Source of the DNA: Massospora cicadina
Lineage: Eukaryota; Entomophthoromycota; Entomophthoromycetes; Entomophthorales; Entomophthoraceae
DNA length: 64,000 nt
NCBI GenBank assembly: GCA_022478985.1
Contig: JAKSZP010015914.1
Location: 101,503-165,502 of the forward strand
Reading direction: 5' to 3'
Shown here: positions 1 through 10,466 of the stretch, piece after piece
How positions within the stretch are numbered: position 1 is the first letter of the stretch
Layout of the letters: each line of letters starts with the position of its first letter
Notes under the pieces: model-generated
What the model was told of the DNA's origin: nothing
Seen by the model: only the letters and a program-made list of their open reading frames with translations
Database searches by the model: none
Made by a program: the position numbers and the translations under genes

Positions 1-207
1 ATCCAAACATCAGGCTGATTGCCACTCAAATTAGTTCCAATCAATTTCTTTTTGATAATCTTGGTGCAGATTTCACTGATTCCCCATAGCAGTTCTGCCA
101 AGGTAAGTGTGGGTACTGGAGGTGGGATCTGAAGTGAAAGAGCTGTTACCCAGCGCTCATCTACCACATGAACAAGATCGCTCTGAGTAACAAGTGTTAC
201 AGCCATC
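1..207 (-). CDS. Open frame inside the element 1 LTR (partial)
   Basis: An ATG at 207-205 opens a frame that stays open to the window edge (69 codons visible). The product begins MAVTLVTQSDLVHVVDERWV. It has no domain I recognise. The second LTR copy (6104 downward) starts the same way (MAVPLITQGDLAHVVDE) but is frameshifted. Related segments occur at 32435 (+) and about 56660 (-). The frame begins about 75 nt inside the LTR, upstream of the promoter-like TATA of this family, so it lies in U3. It could be read at the 3' end of the genomic RNA. It may also be the displaced N-terminus of gag. The conservation is observed; the function is unknown. Confidence 0.5.
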
Positions 208-282
208 CTCTTTGGTGCCTTCTTGCTTAGGAACAAGAAAATGGCCCAATCAATGCCCAGAGGATATTCCCCAGAACTTATA
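1..282 (-). repeat. Partial 3' LTR of element 1
   Basis: Matches 5903-6181 base for base with scattered substitutions and small indels. Its right edge (282) aligns with the outer edge of the other copy (6181). On the minus strand it follows a polypurine tract with a 3-nt spacer, as expected for the start of a 3' LTR. The distal part, including the LTR end and target duplication, lies beyond position 1. Confidence 0.75.
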
Positions 283-285
283 TTA

Positions 286-300
286 CCCTTTCCTTTTTCT
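286..300 (-). promoter_or_regulatory. Polypurine tract of element 1
   Basis: On the minus strand AGAAAAAGGAAAGGG lies 3 nt before the 3' LTR and just after the end of pol. This is the expected position of the plus-strand primer for reverse transcription in LTR elements. Confidence 0.7.
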
Positions 301-3201
301 AAGGGAAGGCCCCACCACCAAGAAGCTGCATGAGAGCCACATTCTTGTGTGCCTTAGTAATTTGATCATCATAATTGTTGCAACTTTTTTTTTGGGGGGG
401 GCAGGGAGCTTTGGGGTGGGATATGTGGAACGCTTTGACCAGTTTCATACAGTTTGCACAATTGCGCGCCTTAACCCAACTGTTTTTGTATGCCAGATAC
501 CCTTTCCAGGCCACAAGATATTGTACAGATTGTCAGAATTTATGGAAAGCCAGGATATTTTCTACCTCAGCCTCTTCCCCATTTTTGACAATAATTGGTT
601 TAGGTTTTGTGGGGATTGCACACTTGAAGGGCAACAGCTGGGAAACATGGAAGACAAGGTGCTGTTTCCAATAAGCAGGGAGCTTCAACCAGAACGCACC
701 ATTACCCAAGACCTCCTCCACCAAATGGGGGCCCAAGTGTTTACTAGCAAACTTACGGAAAGGGGCCTATATTCTTAAATGACAGGTATTGAGCATAACA
801 TAGGAGCCCACCGTTAAATTGCAACCCAGGAGCTGCTTGCAATCTACAAAATGCTTGTAGTCATCTATGGCTTTGGTGAGGTGTTCCTGCACTAAGGATT
901 GAGTTGACCTGATATGTTCAGCATGGTCCACAGCAGCTTGAACCTCGGGCTGCAAGCAAGGTCCAACCAAAAACAAAGGATTATAACCTAACGTTGCTTC
1001 ATAAGGAGAAAACCCTGTGGACGCGTGGGTCTCATTAGTATAAGCAAATTGAGCAAGAGGGAGATCATTGGCCCAGATGTCTTGCACGGCTGCAGCATAG
1101 CAATGCAGGTACTGTTCAGGACTTGGTTAACATGCTCAGTATGCCCATTGGACTGGGGATGATATGCAGTGGAGTGACAGGGGGATATTTTTAGGATTGA
1201 TAGGAGTTCACTCCAAAACTGCGCAGTGAACTGTGAGCCACAGTCACTGATGATCTCCTGGGGGAGACCAGATATTAAAAACACATGGCGTACAAAATGG
1301 TGGGCAGTTTCTTCCAATGTAATCATGGAAGTACAAGGTATAAAGAGGAAAAATTTTGAAGAAATCCACCACCACCACCATCACTGCTGTGAACCCATTA
1401 GAGCTGGAAAGTTTGACAATAAAGTCCACGGACACCAATGTCCATAGGCCCTCCACTGCTGTAAGGGGTGCAAAAGGCCATTTTTACCAGAGCAGTCTGA
1501 CTTAGCCCTGGCACAAGTAACGCAATTGGTGATCTAGACTGGAACTTCCTTTGTCAAACCTACCCAATTGTAGGTTCACTTGATCAAGTCAATGCATTTC
1601 TTGTTGCCAGAATGACCAACTGTGGGGGGATTATGATGTGCACAGAATACCTCCATTCAGAAGGAGAGGGAACCCAGATGCGAGACCAAAAATAAATGAG
1701 TCCCTCCTTCAAGGAGTATAAGGAGTGTTTATGACTTGGGTGGGCCAACTGTTCAACCAACTCCACACCCTCAGGGCAGGCCATTTGACTGGCTAAGACC
1801 TGAGCCACTAGTGAGGCGTCAGGAGCCAAAGCAATGGATGAAATGTCAGGGGGACAATTGACAGGATTTGGGTGGCAGGAATCATGGTAACGAGATTTAC
1901 TTCCTCTGGGTCCAAGGAACAGTGGGCGGGGCTGCAGCTTAGAAAATTGGAAAGTATGTTGAGTGCACCTTTTACAAATTTGTATTTAAAGTTAAAACTG
2001 CACAGGTATTGATAGGTTTGGGCCTGCCAATGCGCCAATTTTTGGGGCTTGCAGAAATACAAAAGGGCCTGGTGATCTGTGAGGACCATTAATTCATGGC
2101 GGGCACCCTGTAACAGGTACCACCAATGAGTTAATGCCCATGCAACAACTGCTAATTCCTTGTCATAAATGGTTTAAGACTGCTCCATGGGGGTGAACTT
2201 CTGAGAAAAATAGGCAACCAGATGTTCTAAACCATCATGCTCCTGGAGCAACACTGCTCCCACTGCTACCAATGAGGTGTCACATGCAACAATATATGGC
2301 TTGGTAGGATCAGCATGCTTCAAAATGGGTGGGGACATGAGCACCTCTTTAATTGATTCAAATGCCTGTTGGCATTCAGGCGTACAGTGAAATGTACATT
2401 TTTCTCTGTAAGGGGATGGAGTGGGGCAGCTAGCTGGGATAGTGCTGGGGAAAATTTTTTTAGGAAAATAATAGTTCCCAGGAAACTCCAAAGTTGTTAT
2501 TGGGTAGTTAGGGTTGGCCATTCTTGGATTGCGTCCAACTTATTGGGAGGGATTGCATAACCATATTTAAGGATAAGGTTCCCAAGGAAGGTAACCTTCT
2601 CCTTATAAAATTTGCACTTGGAAGGCTTGATGAACAAGCCTGCCTTATGCAAGGCGGCCACAACTGCTTCCAAGTCAATAGCGTGTTGTTCAGGAGTCAG
2701 GGAGTGAACCAGAATATCATTGATGTATGCAACTGCACAGGTAAACTGGAGGTCACCCAGTACATTGTTGATCATGTATTGGAACATAGCGGAAGCATTC
2801 TTCAGCCCAAAGGGCATTACATGGAATTGGAAAATGCCGCACTTCATCCAGATCGTTGTTGGCCATTCTTTCTCTTTCATTATCCAAATTTTATTGAAAG
2901 CGTTCACCAGATCCAGCTTAGAGAACACACGGGATTTAGAGATTGCCTGGCTGATTGTTTGCTCCAGAGGCAAGGGGTAGGGATCAAAAACCATTATTTT
3001 GTTTAGTGGCCATAATCCATGCAGGGATAGAGAACTATCCACTTTTTTGTGAAGACGATGGGGGAGGTGATGGGCAAGGTCTCCTTGAACAACCACCCTC
3101 TTTTCAGCATATAATGCAACCAGGTGTTGAGTGAAATTTCTTCCTCCGCTGTATGAGGATACAACAAACAGTTGATGTTCACCAACTCCACAGTTGTTCA
3201 A
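299..3201 (-). pseudogene. pol: pol of element 1 (RT, RNase H, integrase, chromodomain), degraded
   Basis: Reverse transcriptase at about 3201-2500 shows the palm motifs MPFGLKNASAMFQ and AVAYINDILV. The catalytic YxDD is YIND here, so one metal-binding Asp is replaced by Asn. RNase H spans about 2520-1950, with ACDTSLVAVGAVLLQ and a terminal LTDHQALLYF segment. The integrase core is at about 1456-770, with VDFIVKL, ISDCGSQFTAQFW and AYHPQSNGHTEHVN, the DDE-type core of Ty3 integrases. The C-terminal part (736-533) has the LPAYWKQHLVFHVSQLLPF motif that precedes a chromodomain, seen at about 520-400 as LVAWKGYLAYKNSWV. Several frameshifts and a few stops separate these blocks, so no continuous polyprotein can be made. 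The product would have copied and integrated element RNA, the chromodomain guiding it to modified histones by family knowledge. Confidence 0.88.
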
Positions 3202-3274
3202 ATTCCACAGTTAAACCTAGTGTGAGGAGGCAGACAATCCGCCTTTTCCAAGTCAAATATACTTCAATGATGCA

Positions 3275-4860
3275 TTAAACTCTCCGAAAATTGGCCAGTA
3301 TGCCCACAGGAGTGACAAGGGAAGTGATAGAACTGCGGCCTTGTGTTTTCTTAAGGGTGTCAATCAGAGGAAATTCACCCTTTAGTTGATCATTAGTAAA
3401 CAACAAAATATTAGACTCCAAGTGAATCTTGACGTGTTGTTGGCACCACCATCCTACACCTAAGATCACCATAAACACCAAGTTTGCCATAGTAGAAAAA
3501 CTATCATAGAAGCTAAACTGGTGGATTGAAAAAGGTACTGGCCAATGGACAACATATGAGGTCTGGGAGGCAGATGAGGCCACTATCACTGAGGGACCCA
3601 CCTCCATTTCCAGTTCTAATTGTTGGGTCAACTTGACACTCATAAAGTTCCCCATGGCTCCGGTATCTACCAGGGCCTCAAAGGAGACATGATGTGAGCT
3701 GACACAAATCTTTATAGGCAATAGGAAATAAGCAAAGTTTTGTTTATTGGACGATTCAACTGACTCCTTTATGACTGAAGAAATAATTGGCAAATTGGGG
3801 GTAAGATTGGGGATTTTTGCAGGAGCAAAAATTGGAAGTATGAGGGTGGGGGAACTGACTTCCTCCGTCTGGGCTTTCACAGATTCATTTATAGATGACT
3901 CTGTATCAGCCAACTCAGACACAGGAGTTGCGGCAGGATTGGCAACCAGATCTACCGCTGGTTCAAAGGTAGACACGTCATCCATGTCTTCATTGGGTAA
4001 TCCTATCATAAAATTCCTTTTCTGATAATGGGAAACATGGTGGGGGAAGGAATTAATAGTGGTTGTGGTGGTACATATTTGAGCTACTGTTCCTTGGACG
4101 GTGGACCAGACCTCATGATGAGCGGAAACTGAATCCAAGCCTGATCTAAAGTCTGCCTGAAGCATATTGATAGAAAGGCCCAATGCGGGAGCCAGTTCAT
4201 GGAAGGTAGAAATCAAAGAAACTAAGCTAGGGGCTTTGGCCATGGTATATAGCAATCTTAATAGGTGGTCCAATTGTGACACAGGAGGTTTCAAGGCAGC
4301 TGACACAACAGCCATCAGTGGAGTGGGGTCTCCTGTTTGTGAGGAAGAGCGCAGAAGGCCTCTAACCCAGCGGCGGGCATCCCCATCCACAGCATCTAAC
4401 AATGCAAACCCTTGCTGGGCATGAGATAATGTGGAAGCATTATTAAGCGCAATTGCTGTATGCATTTTCACCTCAGTGAGAGTGTCAAGAACTTGATTGA
4501 CTATCTTTCAGGAAGGAACACTTGAGCTTCTTTCTGGGCTAGTGGGAGGAGGAGCAGCAATCTGTGCAGCTTGGGGCAGTTTGAAGAAGATTCTACAAGA
4601 TAGAGCAGATACTATTCTTAAAATCAGAAAGTGACCAAACAAACAACAAACATCAGACTACTGATTGCATATTCATTTGGTAAAGGGTAACCACTGCAGT
4701 GCTTTTTTTAAAGAGCAGGGTGGAAGTGGCTGAAAACAATGGTTGGTCAATTGTGTCATGGAAATAGCAGAAGAAGTTTAGACCAGCCTGCTAGTTGGGA
4801 TGCATGAGCACCCAAAAAGTAAGCCAGAATGCCAGAGGTATTGCCAACTGAATGATGTCA
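3275..4860 (-). pseudogene. gag: gag-protease of element 1, degraded
   Basis: A 398-codon open frame covers 4471-3275. Its first part is gag-like with no clear zinc knuckle. Its last third holds an aspartic protease signature, FEALVDTGAMGNFMS, around 3690-3640. Upstream of 4471 the frame can be followed past a stop near 4508 through a Pro/Ser-rich stretch, and farther to about 4840-4780, where a segment resembling FW...WVL.HP matches the start of element 6 gag (33903-34000). So gag starts upstream of the longest frame. Gag forms the particle that packages element RNA; the protease would cut the polyprotein. Confidence 0.7.
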
Positions 4861-5224
4861 TATGGAGCTGGGCATTGTGAAACAACAAATTGTTGGTATA
4901 GGACAACAGTGAGTATAATCCTGACAACAAACCAAATTGAGCCCACCCCAGACCCTGGAGGTCTTACTACAGGGGCAGACTCAAAGAAATAGTTTCAATG
5001 ATTTCATTGGCATATGAGGTTGTTTTGACTGGGGAGACAAGGAGGCAGATCCTTACTTATAGATGGTGGACATAAGGCCACAAGATCCCAGTATACTGTT
5101 ATCAGAAGTTCATGATAGCAGGATTAAAGTGCCAGAAGTATCTGACTCTCTGAATCCAATTGATGACAGTGGGGGCTATAGTGACCATGAGTACTGGTAG
5201 AGCTCATCTGATATATAGACTGAT
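4861..5224 (-). other. Leader of element 1 between 5' LTR and gag
   Basis: There is no convincing coding sequence. On the minus strand TGGTAGCC begins at 5232-5225, next to where the LTR should end. It resembles the TGG-initial primer binding sites used by LTR elements, but the LTR end is not independently fixed, so this is only suggestive. Confidence 0.3.
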
Positions 5225-5358
5225 AGGCTACCAGGGAAAAGCTATCAGGAATGCAGCCAGAATAAAATCAACACAATAAAAATTGATTGGTTTTTGGCAA
5301 AATTTTATTGTAAAGGAAAAAAAAAAAATTGACCAATTATTTGTCAGTGCAATGCAGC

Positions 5359-5368
5359 TATTTAAATA
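5359..5368 (-). promoter_or_regulatory. TATA-like box in the element 1 LTR
   Basis: TATTTAAATA stands about 50 nt before an AATAAA on the same strand, the usual layout of promoter and polyadenylation signal in a short R region. Identified from position and sequence only. Confidence 0.4.
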
Positions 5369-5678
5369 GTGGTCAATTGTGGCAGTGACAAGCTGGGATT
5401 GGGACTATCAATTTTGACCTAACTGACAAATTATTTTGGAATAGGCAGATTAGTTCACTGGGAACTGACATTGAAGAATTTAGCAGTAGGCTAAGTCACT
5501 GTCAGTTCAACCTCAAATATCTGAACTGAGGCTCAGCTATGTTTCTGATGGTTGGTGTGATGGCATTTGGCCCAACAAGCAGTGGGAATCCCCCAAGGCA
5601 ATCCACATAGGGGTGGACCCATTTGGTTGGAAACAGGTTCAGGATGCCCACCCCACCCATGCTTGGTTGCTGGGCTAT

Positions 5679-6104
5679 TCATTCAGTCAGTGGTGCTGCA
5701 TCAGGTGCAATGCCTGATTCACTAACAGGGAGCTTCAAACCCTCATCTATGGTGTCAGATGCTGTTACCTGCCCATCGAGGATAATCCCCAACAATTTTG
5801 GGAGGGGGGTGATTTTTTCAATCATCATGTTAACCAAATTGAAACTGTCAGGTATTCCAGCTGATAGATCAGTCTTCATACCTTTTTGACCATTTGAAAT
5901 CTGAACATTGGGCTGAAAGCCACTCAAATTAGTTCTGATCAATTTCAAATTTGATAATCTTGGTGCAGATTTCACTGATTCCCCATAGCAGTTCTGCTGA
6001 GGTGAGTGTGGGTACTGGAGGCAGGAATAAAGTGGAAGAGCTGTTACCCAGCACTCATCTACCACATGAGCAAGATCACCCTGAGTAATGAGGGGTACAG
6101 CCAT
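5679..6104 (-). CDS. Open frame inside the 5' LTR of element 1
   Basis: 141 codons, starting MAVPLITQGDLAHVVDECWV. The N-terminus is shared with the copy at 207-1. After about residue 23 the two copies go out of frame with each other although the DNA still aligns, so at least one has suffered indels. No transmembrane or catalytic signature is visible. The frame sits upstream of the LTR TATA box, in U3. Conservation of the first 20 residues across four loci suggests a real protein in the past; its job is unknown. Confidence 0.4.
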   Translation of the reverse strand: MAVPLITQGDLAHVVDECWVTALPLYSCLQYPHSPQQNCYGESVKSAPRLSNLKLIRTNLSGFQPNVQISNGQKGMKTDLSAGIPDSFNLVNMMIEKITPLPKLLGIILDGQVTASDTIDEGLKLPVSESGIAPDAAPLTE

Positions 6105-6181
6105 CCTCTTCAGTACCTTCTTGCTCGGGAATGGGAAAATGGCCTGATCATTGCCCAGAGGACAGTCCCCCAGGACTTACA

Positions 6182-6504
6182 GTATATATCTAAACTACAC
6201 AATATGTTTAGTTAAATGTACCACCTTTGGCATATATAGCTAAAATCAGAAAAAAATGAAAGTGAAAAAACAGAATATTATGTAATCCAAGATTATTTTA
6301 AGTTTGTCCCTACTAATTATTAAATTAACTAGCTAAACTTACATGACATTTAATATCAATTATGTTGAATTTTGGTAAGAATTATATTATATTATGTCAG
6401 AGTGTTTAAAAGGTTTCACGCTTGTTGGTTTATTGCAGGTATTGCAATTAATATTAAAAATTACAACTAAAACTATTGCCTATATAGTTTATTAAAATAC
6501 ATCA
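6182..6504. other. AT-rich spacer, no gene seen
   Basis: Low-complexity AT-rich DNA between element 1 and the Helitron-like remnant. I see no reading frame or repeat boundary in it. Confidence 0.5.
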
Positions 6505-7533
6505 TCTATATATAAATAAATGTATGTTTGTATGTATGTATGTCCCATATGTATTTGTATACCATTCATCCAATCGTGATGAAACTTTAGTGAGTTGTTG
6601 TGTGCATGACCATGAAGGTTTTAAAGTTTTTTAAAATTATTATTTTCATATTAAAATAAAAAGTTTTATATGTAACAAGTGAAAATCTTATATGTTTTTG
6701 ATGGTAATCGGTATATTGTTACGGCTGAGCAGTTTATTATTCGGTTGATTTGATATTTTAAATAGTTTTGTTAAGTGGTTAGCGGTCATTTGGCTCTTTA
6801 GAAGTTAATATAAATTAAACCTTTGAATCAAAACCCTGATTGATTTTAAAAGTACCTCCTCTAGCATAATCGGCTCAGCTTTTGGCTCTTAAATTAAATT
6901 TCATAAAGGTCGGATATTCAAATCATGGCACATCACTTTTATTTAATATCTTTGATCATTTAATTTAAATCTATATAGCTGTTTATTCAAGGTAAGCTGA
7001 CCAGGGGACAGAATTACCGAAAAGAGAATGATAAAAAATAAAATGGGCCGGAAGGCTCAAATGAGCAAAATGACACCAAAACCTAACTTAAACCAACTAA
7101 ACAGGCTGCCAATGGCAAACCGTTAGATGACCATGGTGGGGGGAAGGGGATCAGGGGGCTCCTCAGCTTCAAAATTTAGCATGTGCGGGCCTGGGTGTAA
7201 TGTAAAGAGATTTAAATCTATCTTGTCTGTCTGTATAAGAGAAATACCACTGACTGACTCATCATAAAATCTCAAAAAATACCAACCTAGGAACTTGAAA
7301 TTTGGTATGTAGGTTCCTTATGTGATATAGTTGAGAACTAAAAAAAGGATTTTTGAAAATCTAAAGTAAAATAAAAAATTTTATATATAACAAGTGAATA
7401 TCCTATATGTTTTGATGGTATTTGCTATATTGTTATGGCTGAGAGTTTAATCTATAATATAAATTTAAATTAATCAATTTGAATAATCTGAAATTCTATA
7501 GATACCTTAGCGAAGCACTGGTAACTCCACTAG
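6505..7533 (+). mobile_element. Helitron/Helentron-like non-autonomous remnant
   Basis: The left end begins TCTATATATA, followed by a GTAT-rich run, TCCCATATGTATTTGTAT and 'gatgaaactttagtgagttgttgtg'. The second half has 'aacttgaaatttggtatgtaggttcc' and ends in a decayed hairpin TACCTTAG-CGAAG-CACTGGTA followed by CTCCACTAG. These match my memory of terminal modules of Helentron-type elements, whose 3' end carries a GCGAAGCACGGGTA hairpin. No Rep/helicase coding is present. A LINE tail (6975-7209) is inserted in the middle. The assignment rests on recalled motifs and needs an alignment. Confidence 0.45.
6975..7209 (-). mobile_element. 5'-truncated LINE, 3' end only
   Basis: Flanked by the perfect 12-bp direct repeat ATTTAAATCTAT (6963-6974 and 7210-7221). 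On the minus strand it ends in TTCGGTAATTCTGTCCCCTG followed by GTCAGCTTACCT and an AT-rich tail, almost identical to the 3' end of the full-length LINE at 54.6 kb. No coding sequence remains. The short length and long target duplication are typical of target-primed reverse transcription that stopped early. Confidence 0.85.
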
Positions 7534-7700
7534 TTTCTTGTAAAAATAGGATGACTTCTGTTAGCTAAAAATATCCAATGCTCTAAATTATAAATAAGTG
7601 GAGATACAATACTTAACAAAACTTAAGAAACAAAAAGTCATAAATTCAGTAAAAACTACGCGTAAATTGTGGGCACCTTATTTTAGATTTATTTGCTATT

Positions 7701-7753
7701 AAAACATAAATTAAATCGGGACCATCTAGTACTAAAAAAACATAAATTAAATC
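7701..7753 (+). repeat. 19-bp insertion flanked by perfect 17-bp direct repeats
   Basis: AAAACATAAATTAAATC occurs at 7701-7717 and again at 7737-7753. Between them lies GGGACCATCTAGTACTAAA. The core ACCATCTAGTACTAAA recurs in the opposite orientation at 7978-7996 with its own flanking repeat. The layout resembles an extremely truncated retro-insertion with an A-tail. Confidence 0.7.
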
Positions 7754-7960
7754 AATGGTCTATCTAATCTCAAATTGCTAATTTTACCTTTTACCTTTTC
7801 TATATAGAACTTAATTTACAGGATTAAATTTTAATCTATTAGCTACAAAGCAGAATCATGCACATCAAAATGTATAGCCAATATGGAATTAAATGCTTGT
7901 GGAACAAAGATTTTAGTTTCTGTCTAAAAGGTAAGAATTAAAATAATATTTTAACTTTAG

Positions 7961-8013
7961 CCATTTCCTAATTCTTTTTTTTAGTACTAGATGGTACCAT
8001 TTCCTAATTCTTT
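7961..8013 (-). repeat. Second 19-bp insertion flanked by perfect 17-bp direct repeats
   Basis: CCATTTCCTAATTCTTT occurs at 7961-7977 and 7997-8013. The 19 bp between them read on the minus strand TACCATCTAGTACTAAAAA, sharing 15-16 bases with the insertion at 7718-7736. Insert length and duplication length are identical at both sites although the targets are unrelated. Confidence 0.7.
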
Positions 8014-9926
8014 AAAGCTTTAAGGTTTTAGAAAAACGTTTCGAATAAATTAGGTTTGTTATAATAAAAGCATGAGATCAAATCTGCTGTAATTGAGCCG
8101 TTAGTATGAATGTAAGTTCTAGAATAAGTCATCTTTATATAATATAGATTTTCCAAACATTGTTGTTGTTTATGTAAAAAGTTTAAAAATTATATTTCAA
8201 AAACCTAGTACATAAAAAGGGCATAGCAAAGGTGTAACTTTAGAAGATACAAATTATATCTTACAATACTAGAAATAACGTTTTTACTATTTAAGTCACC
8301 GATTTAACGTGCAAGGTCAATTAAGTGATAGTTCATTAAAAACAAAGGGTTGGCAAAATAGTTGAAAAACAACTTAAAGTGATTATGCAACAAAATTATA
8401 TTTTTCTTAGCAAACTATTACCAAAGCTACTCTTTTTAGAAGATATGAATGACAATTTTAAAAACAATAAAGTTTTCAATTAGAACAAATAGTTTTGAAG
8501 AAAGGCATATCATTTTTTTAAAGTTATATATGAAAATTAATTGCTTATAATTTAGTAAATTGTAATCACAATATAAGAGTGTTAGGTTAGCTAACCAAAA
8601 AAATGACGCAATAATTCTGAATGCTTGTTTTTTTTAAAAAAGTTAAAACCCTGATGGTAACAAGTTTCAAAAGGAAAAGGTACTAAAATAAGTTGGACAA
8701 ACTCAAAACTTGGCAAACGATTTCCCTAAAAAATTGGTGTATTTTTACCAAAGTAAGACTGAAAATATTTTTCATTTCGGTAGCAGACAAAATCTATGGA
8801 AACCTCATTCATCATGATTTATAAGAATGAAAGGTTTAGGTAAACTTCGAAAAAGCATTAAGGACAAATGGCACTAAAATATATAAATAAGGCTAAAAAT
8901 GAAAAATACCAAGTTGAAGGGTAACCGATACTAGAAAAAAGGTGCCCAAGGTATCGGTGGTCTTTTGACGGAGCATTGCAAGCTCTTCAGGGGTCAGCTT
9001 TGGGGCTTCAGGTCTGAACGAAAACATTTTTGGTATAAAACTAAAGTTGAGGTGTTGGCTTTAAAATTGACCTTTTTAACCGACTTTGAAAAAGGAGGCT
9101 GTTATAAAACACTTAATTCTAAAAGCGTTTAGAGTTTGCTATAGGCCAATTTGATTTTAGAATTAAACTATGCAGAGTTTTTACATTTAGGATCAAATCT
9201 TTAACATTTTGCTACTTTCAATACAATCAAGCTTAACCTCGAATAAACAAAAGCAATCAAGCTAGAATCATGGTTTATTAAAATTCGTAGTTCAACCGTA
9301 TATCGTTTAATAAAGCAAATTACGATTGATCTATGACCTAAACTTAAAATAAAAACAAACTCAGTATTTTTAATTCCGTCTTAACAGAAAGCTTATAGCT
9401 GATTAATGCACTTTTTAGCACTAGATGGTAATAAAAAACATTTAATGCTAGAAATTTTAGCACTAAAGTATGCCATTCCAAATTATTAGGTATAATATCC
9501 AGACGAAAATTTATATATATTGCATAGTATAAGATATTTTGCAATTTATTTAGCCGAGCATAAAATTATAAATATAGAATTAAAGTTTATAGTTGCACCA
9601 GATATTATTGATGAACTTCACTCAGTTGTATACCCAAAAAACATAATAATAAAAGTAATTTGGTTTTAGTCTTGATTAATATTTGATAGATTATATAATT
9701 TATCTTTAGAATATTTTTTCAGTTAATAGGTTTTTAACAATAAGTAGCTGAAACTATTGACTAAGTCAAGTAACCTACCATAGCTGGGGCCCTACATTGA
9801 TATAGTATTGTATGCTCCTTATAGTAATACCCAATAATACTGAACTCAGAAGTTCCATGTTAAAAAAATTATATATCTCTAAGTTATATTGGCTTTATTT
9901 TTAAATGTTTACTTAAAAAGTTTATA
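8014..9926. other. AT-rich region, mostly no recognisable gene
   Basis: Long AT-rich stretch without LTR, LINE or transposase sequence that I can recognise. Two things stand out. One is the exon-like island at 8940-9013. The other is a third copy of the short core (TTTTTAGCACTAGATGGTA, 9412-9430) lacking clean flanking duplications. Confidence 0.4.
8940..9013 (-). CDS. Isolated exon-like island
   Basis: About 74 bp of GC-richer sequence stand in DNA that is otherwise strongly AT-rich. On the minus strand a pyrimidine-rich stretch ending TTTTCGTTCAG could be a 3' splice site. It leads into a frame reading PEAPKLTPEELAMLRQKTTD, which looks like an amphipathic helical protein segment rather than random translation. 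A GTATCG that could serve as a 5' splice site follows at about 8935. No partner exons were found nearby. It may be a stranded exon of a host gene with large introns, a captured gene fragment, or chance. Confidence 0.3.
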
Positions 9927-10466
9927 TGTAAGGAGAGTATCTGTAACTCTCCCATTCACAGAGATGCAGTGCAGGATGCACTGCCAAACCATCAGGGAAC
10001 TAGTCATTATCAAGATGGTAAACAGGGCACTGCTGAGGATTCCCAAACAAAAGGGACCCAGGGCAAGGGTGTACAACACTGTATAGAGTAGTGGAAAACT
10101 AAGAAACAACAATACTTGGTTGGACCCCAAAGGAGTCCATAACCAAGTGGAGATTGGTGCAGGAGTGGTTGGGTGCCTCAATCTGGAGGGGACCAGGACT
10201 TCCCAGCAGTGCACCAGATTTAGCAGATATTTTATAAAATTAACAAGCCAGCCTTGTTGGAGATCTTCTCAAGGAGGTCTGTGCACAGGTTTGCCCAAAA
10301 ATTATTTTTAAAAACCATAAAGATATCAGAGTTTTTTATTATTAAGTTGACCAATGAGGAAAGTTTTCTCATATAAACATACCTAAACTAAGGGGGAAAA
10401 TTGTCAATTGGGGAAAATGGTGCTAAGCCTAAGTGACCCAATAGGTGCACCCTACCATCAGCCAGA

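Larger units (their letters stand above)
1..6181 (-). mobile_element. Element 1: Ty3/gypsy chromovirus, 3' end cut by window edge
   Basis: Read on the minus strand, the order is LTR (about 6181-5225), leader, gag-protease (about 4860-3275), reverse transcriptase, RNase H, integrase and chromodomain (3201-299), a purine tract (300-286), then a second LTR copy (282 to the edge). The two LTR copies match over the whole visible 282 bp, starting from a shared TGTAAGTCCTGG / TATAAGTTCTGG terminus. The order PR-RT-RH-IN and the chromodomain place it in the Ty3/gypsy chromoviruses. Coding regions hold several frameshifts and stops but remain easy to read, so it is moderately old. The target duplication cannot be checked because the left end is outside the window. 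A tandem element joined at about 283 is the alternative reading of the left copy. Confidence 0.85.
5225..6181 (-). repeat. 5' LTR of element 1 (inner end approximate)
   Basis: The outer end at 6181 is fixed by alignment with the copy at 282. The inner end is inferred from a primer-site-like TGGTAGCC at about 5232. A TATTTAAATA box (5368-5359) and an AATAAA signal (5309-5304) follow each other in the right order on the minus strand, suggesting a U3-R boundary near 5330. A poly-T run near 5320-5328 lies between them. Confidence 0.6.

Noticed and set aside
1366..1384. CAC-repeat giving a poly-His frame on the plus strand
   Set aside because: It is the complement of Val codons in the integrase core of element 1 on the minus strand, slightly expanded; not a His-rich protein.
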